Origin: Paenibacillus xylanexedens
GTDB taxonomy: Bacteria; Bacillota; Bacilli; Paenibacillales; Paenibacillaceae
Length of the DNA: 64,000 bases
Direction of reading: 5' to 3'
NCBI RefSeq assembly: GCF_007676705.1
Contig: NZ_VEBF01000012.1
Location: forward strand, 1 to 64,000
Shown here: piece after piece, positions 40,073 to 49,842 of the stretch
How positions within the stretch are numbered: position 1 is the first letter of the stretch
Layout: each line of letters begins with the position of its first letter
Notes under the pieces: model-generated
Told to the model about the DNA's origin: nothing
Databases searched by the model: none
The model's input: the letters and a program-made list of their open reading frames with translations, nothing else
Program-made: the position numbers and the translations under genes

Positions 40073-42580
40073 ATGATGGAAAAGTGGAATGTCATTCAAT
40101 TTCCGGGAATGAAAGCAGGCAAAGGAGGTACAGAAGCTCGGGAGGAGCTGTCGGTACGTCTGAAACAATGGCTTGGCTCCCGCAAGGCTGTCCAAATGGT
40201 TGCTTCCCGCAAATGGGTACTGCTGCTTACGTTTATGGGGTTCCTGCTCGGAAAGGCCATGATTCTGAATGAATTATCGCCCTTTGCCATAGCCTACTTC
40301 GCCGTGATTGCATTCATGCGCAGGGATTACATCATACCGGTAGGAGCTGCTCTACTCGCAGGCAGTCTCTTTGCACCGTTTCCAGTACCTCTCATTGTCG
40401 CATCGGAGATCGCCATCTTCTATCTGCTCTTCCGGGGACTGGAGTCATATGATCGTGCTGAATTATCTTATGCGCCGACGATGGTTTTTACGACTACATT
40501 TATGGTCAAGTTATTCGCCGTCGTGATTGGACCATCCTTCAGCTGGTACGCCATGCTGATGCTCACGATGGATTCGGTATTAAGCTTCGTGCTCACCCTT
40601 GTTTTTATACAAGCCATACCGATCTTCACCTACCGCAAAAAAAAGTTCAACCTAAAGAACGAGGAGATCCTTTGCCTGATCATATTGCTCGCTTCCGTTA
40701 TGACGGGAGCCGTGGGTTGGACAATTCAGTCCTTGTCCGTTGAGCATATGCTCTCCCGTTATCTCATTCTGATCTTTGCGTTGGTGGGCGGAGCCCCCCT
40801 CGGAGCCTCGGTTGGGGTGATTACCGGCTTGATTCTGAGTCTGGCTGACATGTCAGCGGTGTATCAGATGAGCCTGCTTGCTTTTGCCGGCATGCTGGCG
40901 GGTATGCTTCGAGAGGGCAAACGTGCGGCAGTTGCACTGGGCATGCTGCTGGGTTCGTCCATTCTATCCATCTACTTGGGCGGTCCAGGTGATGTGATGA
41001 ACTCATTATGGGAGACGTGTGCAGCTATCGTTCTGTTTATGTTGACACCTAAGAGCTTGCTGACGGCGATATCCAAGTATGTCCCAGGTACGCAGGATCA
41101 TACGAAATCCCAGCATGAGTATGCCAAACGGATACGGGATATCACGGCAGAGCGGGTAACCCGGTTCTCGCAGGTATTCCGTCAATTATCACGCAGCTTT
41201 GATCAGATGTCCGGTGCGGGGGAGCCGGTACAAAAAGAAGGTGGAATGGATCATTTCATGAATGCGGTTGCCGAGGGCACATGTGCAAGCTGCTTCAAGC
41301 GTACGCAATGCTGGGATGCAAAGTTTATTCAAACCTACAAATATATGACGGACGTGATGAGTACGATTGAGGGGAACCCGGAGATATCAGGCAAGCAGAT
41401 TCCAGTAGAATGGAACAGGGTGTGTGCGAAACCGGAAGAGGTCCTTGAAGTCATGCGTGCCCAGTATGGGTTGCATCAACATAACATGCAATGGAAGCGT
41501 CAGATTATCGATAGTCGACAGCTCGTTGCGGAGCAATTGTCTGGTGTATCTCAGGTTATGGAGGACCTGGCAAAAGAAATTCAACGGGAAAGTGAGGAGA
41601 TGGTGCAGCAAGAGGAGCAGATCAGGGACGCGTTAGAGTCACTGGGCCTGTCCATTCATTCCATTGAGATTATCAATCTGGAAGCGGGTAATGTGGAAAT
41701 TGAGATTGTACATGCGTATACACGGGGATTCGATGAGTGCCGGAAAATGATAGCTCCGCTGATCTCGGATGTATTGGACGAGCATATTGCCGTCTTGCAT
41801 GAGACCATGACCGACCCTCGTCAGGGACTGGCGACTGTCACGTTTGGTTCAGCCAAAACCTTCGAGGTTACCACAGGTGTTGCTGCTGCTGCCAAAGGGG
41901 GAGATGTGATGTCAGGTGACAGCTTCAGCACGGTTGAGTTAGGCAATGGCACGTTCGCGGTGGCGCTTAGTGATGGAATGGGCAATGGAGAACGGGCACG
42001 CATGGAGAGCAGTGCAGCTCTAAATATACTGGAACAGTTACTACAGTCCGGCATGGATGAGAAGCTGGCGATCAAATCCGTGAACTCCGTCCTGATGCTG
42101 CGCTCACCTGAAGAGATGTATGCGACAGTGGATATGGCACTGATCGATGAATATACGGCAGAGACAACATTTATGAAAATTGGCTCAACGCCAAGCTTTA
42201 TCAAACGAGGACAGGAGGTTATTCAAGTTTCAGCCAGTAATTTGCCGATCGGTATTATTAAGGATATTGAAGTAGATCTGGTAACGGTACAGCTTCAACC
42301 TGGTGATATACTCATTATGATGACGGATGGCATCTATGATGCACCGGGGTATGCGGTGAACAAAGAGTTATGGATGAAACGGCTCATTCAAGAGATTGAT
42401 ACAGATGATCCACAAGAGTTGGCCGATTGCCTGCTTGAGAGTGTCATAAGATATCAGCAACATGAAATTTTGGATGATATGACTGTCGTTGTTGGAAAAG
42501 TAGAGCATTTCCGCCCTGAATGGGCCACACTGCGTGTGCCTGGCATCAACCGGATGGAGCGTCCACGGACCGTCAGTTAA
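40073..42580 (+). CDS. spoIIE: stage II sporulation protein E phosphatase
   Basis: An 835-aa membrane phosphatase. It dephosphorylates SpoIIAA to activate sigma-F in the forespore and takes part in polar septation. About ten membrane segments occupy residues 45-330. A central FtsZ-interacting/oligomerisation part follows, with cysteines in CASCFKRTQCWD. The C-terminal PP2C domain (about 600-810) has DSFSTVELGNGTFAVALSDG, GMGNG and MMTDGIYD acidic metal ligands. TTG 40067, ATG 40073 and ATG 40076 are possible starts; 40073 is chosen after GGGGTG. Confidence 0.94.
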   Translation: MMEKWNVIQFPGMKAGKGGTEAREELSVRLKQWLGSRKAVQMVASRKWVLLLTFMGFLLGKAMILNELSPFAIAYFAVIAFMRRDYIIPVGAALLAGSLFAPFPVPLIVASEIAIFYLLFRGLESYDRAELSYAPTMVFTTTFMVKLFAVVIGPSFSWYAMLMLTMDSVLSFVLTLVFIQAIPIFTYRKKKFNLKNEEILCLIILLASVMTGAVGWTIQSLSVEHMLSRYLILIFALVGGAPLGASVGVITGLILSLADMSAVYQMSLLAFAGMLAGMLREGKRAAVALGMLLGSSILSIYLGGPGDVMNSLWETCAAIVLFMLTPKSLLTAISKYVPGTQDHTKSQHEYAKRIRDITAERVTRFSQVFRQLSRSFDQMSGAGEPVQKEGGMDHFMNAVAEGTCASCFKRTQCWDAKFIQTYKYMTDVMSTIEGNPEISGKQIPVEWNRVCAKPEEVLEVMRAQYGLHQHNMQWKRQIIDSRQLVAEQLSGVSQVMEDLAKEIQRESEEMVQQEEQIRDALESLGLSIHSIEIINLEAGNVEIEIVHAYTRGFDECRKMIAPLISDVLDEHIAVLHETMTDPRQGLATVTFGSAKTFEVTTGVAAAAKGGDVMSGDSFSTVELGNGTFAVALSDGMGNGERARMESSAALNILEQLLQSGMDEKLAIKSVNSVLMLRSPEEMYATVDMALIDEYTAETTFMKIGSTPSFIKRGQEVIQVSASNLPIGIIKDIEVDLVTVQLQPGDILIMMTDGIYDAPGYAVNKELWMKRLIQEIDTDDPQELADCLLESVIRYQQHEILDDMTVVVGKVEHFRPEWATLRVPGINRMERPRTVS

Positions 42581-42664
42581 TTGCATTTCTTCTGTTTGAA
42601 GTCTCTTCATTCTGGCAATGCTAGTCATAGAGTTGGAGAGTAACGAATAACGGAGGGATATCGG

Positions 42665-43417
42665 ATGAAGCAAATCTTGTTGATCACCGACGGTTGTTCC
42701 AATGTAGGACCAAGTCCGGTGCTGGCAGCGGCCGAAGCGCAGGAAGAAGGGATTACGGTTAATGTGGTTGGCGTGATTGATTATGGAACCATTGGTGAGC
42801 TGGGTAGCCGGGAGATTGAGGACATTGCCAGAGCCGGAGGTGGAATCAGCCAAATTGTAGGTACACGTCAGCTTGCCCATACCATGCAGATGATGACAAG
42901 GAAAACGGTGGTTCAGACGATTCAGCAGGCGGTTAATAGAGAGTTAACACAAATTTTGGGAGAGAAGGAGCCCAAAACGGTAACCGATCTGGAACCCGCA
43001 CAACGCGCCCGGGTCGTGGAAGTGATGGATGATATGGCTGAAACTACAGCGTTACAGGTTATATTGCTGATTGACGTTAGTGCCAGCATGAAGCCCAAAC
43101 TGGCAGCAGTAGAAGAAGGCATTCGCGATTTAATGCTAAGTTTGCAGGCGCGTATAGGTCAGAGCAAGCTTTCGGTATTTCATTTTCCGGGACGACACAG
43201 TGGCGAAGATGCGGTAATGGATATTGACTGGACAACGGATCCAGGCCGTGTTCGGTCCCTGTTTGGACGATTGCAGATGAAGGGTGCAACGCCGACAGGC
43301 CCTGCAATTCAGAAGGTGATTGATTTTTACCGTTATGGTACACTGGAGAAACAGCAGGAAATAGAAGGGAACTATCGCATTGAAAGAGAAGGGATGCTCG
43401 GTGACAACGTTGTCTGA
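42665..43417 (+). CDS. yabS: von Willebrand A-domain protein YabS
   Basis: A 250-aa protein with a VWA fold. A short Rossmann-like N-terminus (KQILLITDGCSNVGPSPVLA) carries an acidic site. The MIDAS motif is in LLIDVSASMKPKL (about residues 136-148). No membrane segment is seen. It probably mediates protein contacts beside the kinase YabT, whose gene it overlaps by 17 bases. The pair follows spoIIE as in B. subtilis, where yabT is a sporulation gene. Confidence 0.88.
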   Translation: MKQILLITDGCSNVGPSPVLAAAEAQEEGITVNVVGVIDYGTIGELGSREIEDIARAGGGISQIVGTRQLAHTMQMMTRKTVVQTIQQAVNRELTQILGEKEPKTVTDLEPAQRARVVEVMDDMAETTALQVILLIDVSASMKPKLAAVEEGIRDLMLSLQARIGQSKLSVFHFPGRHSGEDAVMDIDWTTDPGRVRSLFGRLQMKGATPTGPAIQKVIDFYRYGTLEKQQEIEGNYRIEREGMLGDNVV

Positions 43418-44348
43418 CGCCTCTTTCCCGCCAGGAACAGTGGTTACAGGGAAATGGAATCGCAGTCGTTACACGATTCGGAAGCTACTGGGCAAAGGAG
43501 CCAATGGCATCGTTTTTCTTGTCCAACGGGGTGAAAATGGCAAACACTACGCGCTTAAAATGGGATTTGATCCGGTAGATCTGCAATCGGAAGTCAATGT
43601 GCTCAAATCTTTTCAACTACAGCGTAATCATGAGGCCCTTCGGCAGAGCGGCATTCCTTCCTATCTTAAAGATGTGGATGATTATGCCGTTCGTGGCCGG
43701 GATATTCCCTTTTATGTGATGCGTTACGTTCGAGGTGAGGCTCTTCATCACTTCATTCGGCGTCAGGGGACAGACTGGACACTGCTGGTTGGACTTAGAC
43801 TCTTACAGAAGCTGGCACAGTTGCATCAGGCGGGATGGGTGTTCGGTGATCTCAAGCCTCAGAATGTGCTGGTATCTGATTATGGGCATGTGGAATTGAT
43901 CGACTACGGCGGAGTTACGTCCATTGGTCGAAGCGTCAAGCAGTTCACCGAATGGTATGATCGGGGGTTCTGGAATGCAGGTAGCCGAACAGCAGACGGT
44001 ACCTATGATGTATTTGCTTTTGCATTATTGTTGATTCATGTACTTGAAGCAGACGCACTCAAGGCATTGGCAGCAGAAGGGTTACCGCAACTGCGAAGTG
44101 TGAATCAGCTCGTAGCGCTGGTGGAACGTAGTGAACGACTGGGTCCTTTTCGGAATTGGACAATCCAGGCCTTACGAGGTCAGTTTCGTGATGCAGGCCA
44201 TGCGGCACAAGGATGGAAGGAAATGATGGCACGCCCCACGCCTCTTCGCCGTCGTTCCAAAAGTACAACGCCGCGCTGGCTCAAGAACGCATTTGCTGTA
44301 TCTGTGATACTACTTATTGGGGTGCTCATCTATGCACTACGTTTCTGA
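43401..44348 (+). CDS. yabT: Ser/Thr protein kinase YabT
   Basis: A 315-aa membrane-anchored Hanks-type kinase, in B. subtilis active at the forespore septum and stimulated by DNA. Kinase motifs are the Gly loop LLGKGANGIVF, a candidate VAIK-type lysine in YALKMGF, the catalytic GDLKPQNVLV (replacing HRDxKxxN; the His-Arg are Phe-Gly here) and DYGG in place of DFG. A basic linker and one C-terminal membrane segment (about residues 293-312) follow. GTG 43401, six bases after AAGGGA, is preferred to TTG 43380. Confidence 0.9.
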   Translation: MTTLSDASFPPGTVVTGKWNRSRYTIRKLLGKGANGIVFLVQRGENGKHYALKMGFDPVDLQSEVNVLKSFQLQRNHEALRQSGIPSYLKDVDDYAVRGRDIPFYVMRYVRGEALHHFIRRQGTDWTLLVGLRLLQKLAQLHQAGWVFGDLKPQNVLVSDYGHVELIDYGGVTSIGRSVKQFTEWYDRGFWNAGSRTADGTYDVFAFALLLIHVLEADALKALAAEGLPQLRSVNQLVALVERSERLGPFRNWTIQALRGQFRDAGHAAQGWKEMMARPTPLRRRSKSTTPRWLKNAFAVSVILLIGVLIYALRF

Positions 44349-44392
44349 TCGGTAAGGGTGCATATACATAACGCAAGGAATGAGGAACAGGT

Positions 44393-45832
44393 ATGGAGGC
44401 TTTACGCTGGAACATGCTGGTGAATAACGTGCTGGATGCAGCGGAAGAGCATCAGTTATGGGTTCCCGGGGATCGGATTGTCGTCGCAGTATCGGGCGGG
44501 CCGGACTCGGTGGCTTTTTTGCATATCATGCATGAGATCAGCAAGCAGCATGTGCCACTTGAATTGATCTGTGCCCACGTGCATCATGGCTTCCGAAGTG
44601 AATCTGATGATGAAGCGGAGAAAATGATGGAACTGGCACAGCAGCTTGGGATTACTTTTGAATGGATCAAGGCCGATGTTCCTTCATATATGGAGCTGAC
44701 GGGTCAAGGACCACAGGAAGCGGCCCGCAACAAGCGATATGCCTTTCTGCACGAAGTGGCTGCCAAATATAATGCGGCAAGCATCGCTTTGGCACATCAT
44801 GCGGATGATCAGGCAGAGACGGTCATGCTTCATTTGCTTCGTGGAACCGGCTTGTCGGGACTCGCAGGAATGAAGTTTAAAAGACGTGAAAAAAATGTGG
44901 AACTTATTCGTCCATGCCTTCGTATAAACAAGACAGACCTTGTAGAAGCTTGTAATACCCAGGGTTTTAAGTATTTCAATGATGAGAGCAATTCCCTGCG
45001 TAAATATCGGCGTAATGCCATTCGCTTGGATGTGCTTCCTTTTTTGGGGCAGTATAATGGACAACTTACGCCGTCATTGAATCGGCTTGCCGAAATTGTG
45101 GGTGATGAAGACGATTTCATGGAGCAGAGTGCATATGACACATACAGGTGTCTAGTGCAGGTGAACGGCGGAAGGCAAACCTTTGAGGTGCCTTCCTTCT
45201 TGAAGTTACATGTCGCTTTACAACGAAGGTTGATTAAACTAATATTGAATTATCTGCCTTTGGACAGTGATTTTGTCGACTTTACCCGTATAGAAACCAT
45301 TCGTCGCAAGGTCATGGAGACCCATGTGACGACCTGGAGCCTGGATATAGGACAGACACTCGCCTGCACTCGGGAGTATAATCTGATTTCTTTTGGCATA
45401 CGGACGGACGTACAGGATCAATCTTACGAGTATCGTCTTGCGCAATGGAGTGGAACTTATGAGCTTTCACTCACCGAGATTAACCGGTATATTCGGTTGA
45501 TGCCGGTGAGTCCCGAGGACTATCATGTACCAGAATCGGCGGATCAAGCCGCGTTTGATGCGGATCAACTGCTTATGCCGCTGGTTGTGCGTTCACGGTT
45601 ACCTGGAGATACCATGAAAGTAATGGGATTAAACGGAAGCAAAAAGGTGAAAAATATTTTCATCGATGAGAAAATCCCCCCATCTGTCCGTCCACGTATT
45701 CCTGTGGTATGTGATGGAGCAGGTCATATCATCTGGTTACCGGGTGTTCGACGGTCCAATGTGGCTCCTGTCAGGGAGGGCACTTCCGCAATCCTGTACA
45801 TGACTGTAGGCGATTCAGCGATTCAGGGGTAG
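44393..45832 (+). CDS. tilS: tRNA(Ile)-lysidine synthase
   Basis: A 479-aa N-type ATP pyrophosphatase that converts C34 of tRNA-Ile(CAU) to lysidine. The PP-loop is AVSGGPDSVAFL (about residues 29-40). HHGFRSESDDEA, the AHHADDQAETVML motif and the C-terminal KVKNIFIDEKIPPSVRPRIP domain are all present. Full length. It precedes hprT and ftsH in the classic tilS-hprT-ftsH order. Confidence 0.95.
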   Translation: MEALRWNMLVNNVLDAAEEHQLWVPGDRIVVAVSGGPDSVAFLHIMHEISKQHVPLELICAHVHHGFRSESDDEAEKMMELAQQLGITFEWIKADVPSYMELTGQGPQEAARNKRYAFLHEVAAKYNAASIALAHHADDQAETVMLHLLRGTGLSGLAGMKFKRREKNVELIRPCLRINKTDLVEACNTQGFKYFNDESNSLRKYRRNAIRLDVLPFLGQYNGQLTPSLNRLAEIVGDEDDFMEQSAYDTYRCLVQVNGGRQTFEVPSFLKLHVALQRRLIKLILNYLPLDSDFVDFTRIETIRRKVMETHVTTWSLDIGQTLACTREYNLISFGIRTDVQDQSYEYRLAQWSGTYELSLTEINRYIRLMPVSPEDYHVPESADQAAFDADQLLMPLVVRSRLPGDTMKVMGLNGSKKVKNIFIDEKIPPSVRPRIPVVCDGAGHIIWLPGVRRSNVAPVREGTSAILYMTVGDSAIQG

Positions 45833-45884
45833 TGGTTATGGTTCAGGTAAGGCTTTCATAGTATAACTTAGGAGGTTCGCACAG

Positions 45885-46424
45885 TTGCAGAACGACATTC
45901 AGGAAGTATTGATCAGTGAAGAAGAAATTCAGAGTAAAGTCAAGGAATTAGGCGCAACACTAAGTGCCGAATATGCAAACCGCAATCCTTTGGTCATTTG
46001 TGTGCTCAAGGGTGCGTTTATATTTATGGCTGATTTGGTTAAAAACATAACGGTACCTGTTGAAATGGATTTTATGGCGGTATCCAGTTATGGCGCTTCC
46101 ACCAAGTCATCAGGTGTTGTCAAAATCATTAAGGATCTGGATGTCTCCGTTGAAGGACGGGAAGTTCTGATTGTCGAAGATATTATCGACAGTGGACTTA
46201 CACTCAGTTATCTGATTGAACTGCTGCAAAACCGTGGTGCCGAATCGGTGCGTGTGGTTACGCTGTTCGACAAGCCTTCAGGCCGTAAAGTGGAGTTGGA
46301 AGCTCATTACACAGGCTTTGACATTCCTGACGCGTTCATCGTTGGTTACGGTTTGGATTTTGCGGAGAAGTACCGGAACCTGCCCTATATCGGGATTTTG
46401 AAGCCGGAAGTCTATAGTAGCTAA
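45885..46424 (+). CDS. hprT: hypoxanthine phosphoribosyltransferase
   Basis: A 179-aa purine-salvage enzyme that makes IMP or GMP from hypoxanthine or guanine and PRPP. The PRPP loop VLIVEDIIDSGLTL lies at about residues 93-106. The KGAFIFMADL and VGYGLDFAEKYRNLPYIG segments are standard. TTG start after AGGAGG. Confidence 0.95.
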   Translation: MQNDIQEVLISEEEIQSKVKELGATLSAEYANRNPLVICVLKGAFIFMADLVKNITVPVEMDFMAVSSYGASTKSSGVVKIIKDLDVSVEGREVLIVEDIIDSGLTLSYLIELLQNRGAESVRVVTLFDKPSGRKVELEAHYTGFDIPDAFIVGYGLDFAEKYRNLPYIGILKPEVYSS

Positions 46425-46524
46425 TATCCTGCCCGACCCAAGCCTTGAGCTGTTCTTGGCTTCTGTTGAGAAGCCATGTCGGGCTATGTTAAAATAATTA
46501 AAGTGTCTCGAGAGGAGGTAGGGG

Positions 46525-48570
46525 ATGAATCGGTTCATCCGGAATTCTGGTTTTTATTTGATTCTTTTTTTAGTTGTGGTGGGGATAGTCCAGTTCGTCA
46601 GCAATGGCGGCGAAGCCACCGATAATCCTAGATATGATCAGTTGCGTGCAGCGATCAAAGCCAACAATGTCTCTGAATTGACGGTTCAATTCAACGGTCA
46701 AACGTATCTCGTGACCGGTCAATACAAGAAGGCACCCGATGGCGCCAAATCAGAAAATTTCTCAACGTATATTCCTCCTACGGATGAGGCAATTAGTGAA
46801 CTTGTAGCTGCAAGTGAAACTAACAATTTCCAATATCATCAGGAGCCAATGAAAGGTGACAGCATCTGGTTGACGTTGCTGACTTCCTTTATTCCTTTGA
46901 TCATTATGTTCCTGCTGTTCTTCTTCCTGTTTAATCAGGCTCAAGGCGGCGGCGGTAAAGTAATGAACTTTGGTAAAAGCCGTGCTCGTCTCTACAACGA
47001 AGAGAAGAAGCGGGTTACATTTGAAGATGTTGCGGGTGCTGACGAAGAGAAACAGGAACTTGTTGAGGTTGTAGACTTCCTCAAGGACCCTCGTAAATTC
47101 GCAGCGGTAGGTGCACGGATTCCTAAGGGCGTATTGCTCGTAGGGCCTCCAGGTACCGGTAAAACATTGCTCGCTCGTGCCGTAGCCGGTGAAGCGGGTG
47201 TACCATTCTTCACTATTTCAGGTTCCGACTTCGTGGAAATGTTTGTCGGTGTCGGTGCATCACGTGTACGTGATTTGTTCGAAAATGCGAAGAAAAATGC
47301 CCCATGTATCATCTTTATCGATGAGATTGATGCTGTAGGACGTCAGCGTGGTGCTGGTCTCGGTGGTGGTCACGATGAACGTGAACAGACACTCAACCAG
47401 TTGCTCGTTGAGATGGACGGATTCGGAGTTAACGAAGGCATTATCATCATAGCCGCAACGAACCGTGCAGATATTTTGGACCCTGCCTTGCTGCGTCCAG
47501 GACGTTTTGACCGTCAAATTACGGTTGACCGCCCTGATGTAAGAGGTCGTGAAGCTGTTCTGAAAGTACATTCCCGTAATAAACCACTGACTAAAGATGT
47601 GAAGATGGATATTATCGCGAAACGTACAACAGGCTTCTCTGGTGCAGATTTGGAAAATCTCTTGAACGAAGCGGCATTGCTTGCAGCACGTCGTAACCGT
47701 AAAGATATTTCCATGAAGGAAGTTGACGAAGCGATTGACCGTGTTATCGTTGGTACGGAGAAGAAAAGCCGTGTCATCAGTGACCGTGAGAAACGAATCG
47801 TTGCTTATCATGAAGCAGGTCATACCATCGTAGGATACTTCCTCGAACATGCTGATATGGTACATAAAGTGACCATTATTCCGCGCGGACGTGCGGGTGG
47901 ATATGTAATCATGTTGCCAAAAGAAGACCGTATGCTGGTTACCAAGCAGGAATTGCTGGATAAAGTAACCGGACTTCTCGGGGGTCGTGTAGCTGAAGAA
48001 TTGTTCATCGGAGAAATTGGTACTGGTGCATACAGTGACTTCCAGCAAGCGACAGGTATTGTTCGCAGCATGGTTATGGAGTACGGTATGAGTGAGAAAT
48101 TGGGACCTATGCAATTCGGAAGTTCACAAGGACAGGTATTCCTTGGTCGGGATATCGGTCATGAACAGAATTACTCGGATTCCATTGCTTATGAGATTGA
48201 TCAGGAAATGCAACGCTTTATCAATGACTGTTATGAGAAGTGTAAGGACTTGCTTGTTAAACATTCAAAAGAGATGCACCTGATCGCTCAAACTTTGCTT
48301 GAGGTTGAGACTTTGGAAATGGATCAGATCAAACAATTGATCGAAACAGGTTCTTTGACTCCAAAAGCAGAGAATGACAATGATGGTGAAGGTACGCCAA
48401 CTGAAGGCGGAGAGCCAATCATCGACAACATCGGTGATGTGCGTGTCCGTATTCAAGGTAAAGATGGAACGCCTGAGCCACTAGCCGGAGATATTCCGAA
48501 CGAAGCTCCGAATCTGGAAAAGGGTAATAACAATAACCCGGATGATGGCGGAACGAAGCCAACGTCTTAA
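46525..48570 (+). CDS. ftsH: ATP-dependent zinc metalloprotease FtsH
   Basis: A 681-aa membrane AAA+ protease. Two membrane segments (about residues 8-26 and 111-134) flank an extracytoplasmic loop. The AAA domain has Walker A GPPGTGKT, Walker B IIFIDEIDAVG and the SRH region ATNRADILDPALLRPGRFDR. The protease site is HEAGH (about residue 430). The C-terminal 50 residues are a Gly/Asn/Asp-rich disordered tail. It starts at ATG after AGAGGAGG. A terminator follows. Confidence 0.97.
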   Translation: MNRFIRNSGFYLILFLVVVGIVQFVSNGGEATDNPRYDQLRAAIKANNVSELTVQFNGQTYLVTGQYKKAPDGAKSENFSTYIPPTDEAISELVAASETNNFQYHQEPMKGDSIWLTLLTSFIPLIIMFLLFFFLFNQAQGGGGKVMNFGKSRARLYNEEKKRVTFEDVAGADEEKQELVEVVDFLKDPRKFAAVGARIPKGVLLVGPPGTGKTLLARAVAGEAGVPFFTISGSDFVEMFVGVGASRVRDLFENAKKNAPCIIFIDEIDAVGRQRGAGLGGGHDEREQTLNQLLVEMDGFGVNEGIIIIAATNRADILDPALLRPGRFDRQITVDRPDVRGREAVLKVHSRNKPLTKDVKMDIIAKRTTGFSGADLENLLNEAALLAARRNRKDISMKEVDEAIDRVIVGTEKKSRVISDREKRIVAYHEAGHTIVGYFLEHADMVHKVTIIPRGRAGGYVIMLPKEDRMLVTKQELLDKVTGLLGGRVAEELFIGEIGTGAYSDFQQATGIVRSMVMEYGMSEKLGPMQFGSSQGQVFLGRDIGHEQNYSDSIAYEIDQEMQRFINDCYEKCKDLLVKHSKEMHLIAQTLLEVETLEMDQIKQLIETGSLTPKAENDNDGEGTPTEGGEPIIDNIGDVRVRIQGKDGTPEPLAGDIPNEAPNLEKGNNNNPDDGGTKPTS

Positions 48571-48607
48571 TGCATAATACATCTGGCTATGCTAGCAGGT
48601 GAAATCA

Positions 48608-48633
48608 AGAGAGCCCTCGGGCTCTCTTTTTTT
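48608..48633 (+). terminator. ftsH terminator
   Basis: AGAGAGCCC (48608-48616) and GGGCTCTCT (48619-48627) form a 9-bp stem and run into seven T. Confidence 0.94.
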
Positions 48634-48736
48634 GTCCATTATTTTAAAAGAGGATAGATAAAGATAAACGGGAGTTAGATGGCGAACCAGTTAGCAAACG
48701 GGTGGTTACGGCGTTGTTCTGAGCCTTTTTCATTTA

Positions 48737-48765
48737 TTGACAGAGTCGTGAACGTTGTGTAAATT
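48737..48765 (+). promoter_or_regulatory. candidate nadABC promoter
   Basis: TTGACA (48737-48742) and TAAATT (48760-48765) are spaced 17 bp, about 100 bases upstream of nadA. Confidence 0.5.
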
Positions 48766-48868
48766 AGTTGTTAAACCGCTTGTGATTCGTTTCTCAAGCG
48801 AAGATAACGACTAGGTTGGCTCTACGAAACAGCGCATGACGCTGTCCCGATAAAGGAGAGGATCACAG

Positions 48869-49807
48869 GTGGAAGCTCTGGCTTTAGAGCGCAAGGCTGA
48901 GATGAACCGCGAACTGCGTGAGCGGCTGATGGAATTGAAGAAGGAACGTAATGCCATTATTCTTGCCCATTATTATCAACGTGACGAGGTACAGGAGGTT
49001 GCTGACTTCCGTGGAGATTCATTTCTATTAGCCCAGAAGGCAGCACAAACTGATGCAGATGTGATCGTTTTCTGTGGTGTTCACTTTATGGGTGAAAGCG
49101 CTAAGATTCTGGCGCCGAACAAAACAGTTATTATCCCGGATGAACGTGCGGGTTGCCCAATGGCAGATATGGTGAATGTGGATGGACTACGCAAATTGAA
49201 GGCACAACACCCTAATGCCAAGGTTGTCACTTATATCAACTCCTCGGCTGAGATCAAGGCAGAGACCGACATCTGTTGTACATCTGCGAATGCAGTTCGG
49301 GTTATTCAATCGGTAGATTCCGACGAAATTATCTGGGTACCGGATAAAAACTTGGGACACTATGTGCAGCAGCATACAGACAAGAAAATGATTATCTGGG
49401 AAGGTTATTGCAACACTCATGATATGCTCACAGTCAAAGATGTGGTGGAGATGAGAGCCAAGCATCCGAATGCAGAGTTTGTTGTCCATCCGGAGTGCCG
49501 TCCTGAGGTTGTAGAGATGGGTGATTTTGTAGGCAGTACAACAGCCATCTTGGAGTATTGCAAAAATTCATCAGCGAAGGAATTTATCGTAGGTACGGAA
49601 GATGGTACAGGATATCAACTTCGTTTGGATAGTCCGGATAAACAGTTTCATTTTGCTACCAAGTTCCTCGTATGTCCTAACATGAAGGTCAACAACTTGA
49701 AGAAACTGGTTAAATGCCTGGAAACGATGAAGCCGCAGATCTATGTGCCACCGGCCGTTGCCGACAAAGCCAGAGAATCACTAGAGCGTATGTTATTGGT
49801 GAAGTAG
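48869..49807 (+). CDS. nadA: quinolinate synthase A
   Basis: A 312-aa iron-sulphur enzyme that condenses iminoaspartate and DHAP to quinolinate. NAIILAHYYQRDEVQEVADF and VVFCGVHFMGESAKIL (first cluster Cys), the TDICCTSANAV segment, VVHPECRPEVV and the C-terminal KFLVCPNMKVNNL carry the cysteines. GTG start after AAAGGAGAGG. It heads a nadA-nadB-nadC operon that is absent at this place in B. subtilis. Confidence 0.93.
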   Translation: MEALALERKAEMNRELRERLMELKKERNAIILAHYYQRDEVQEVADFRGDSFLLAQKAAQTDADVIVFCGVHFMGESAKILAPNKTVIIPDERAGCPMADMVNVDGLRKLKAQHPNAKVVTYINSSAEIKAETDICCTSANAVRVIQSVDSDEIIWVPDKNLGHYVQQHTDKKMIIWEGYCNTHDMLTVKDVVEMRAKHPNAEFVVHPECRPEVVEMGDFVGSTTAILEYCKNSSAKEFIVGTEDGTGYQLRLDSPDKQFHFATKFLVCPNMKVNNLKKLVKCLETMKPQIYVPPAVADKARESLERMLLVK

Positions 49808-49842
49808 GATGCGCTACTCTTGCTCCAAGACAGGTGAATAAC

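Noticed and set aside
49714..49842. N-terminal extension of nadB
   Set aside because: It would overlap the end of nadA by 94 bases; ATG 49843 gives the standard nadB start.
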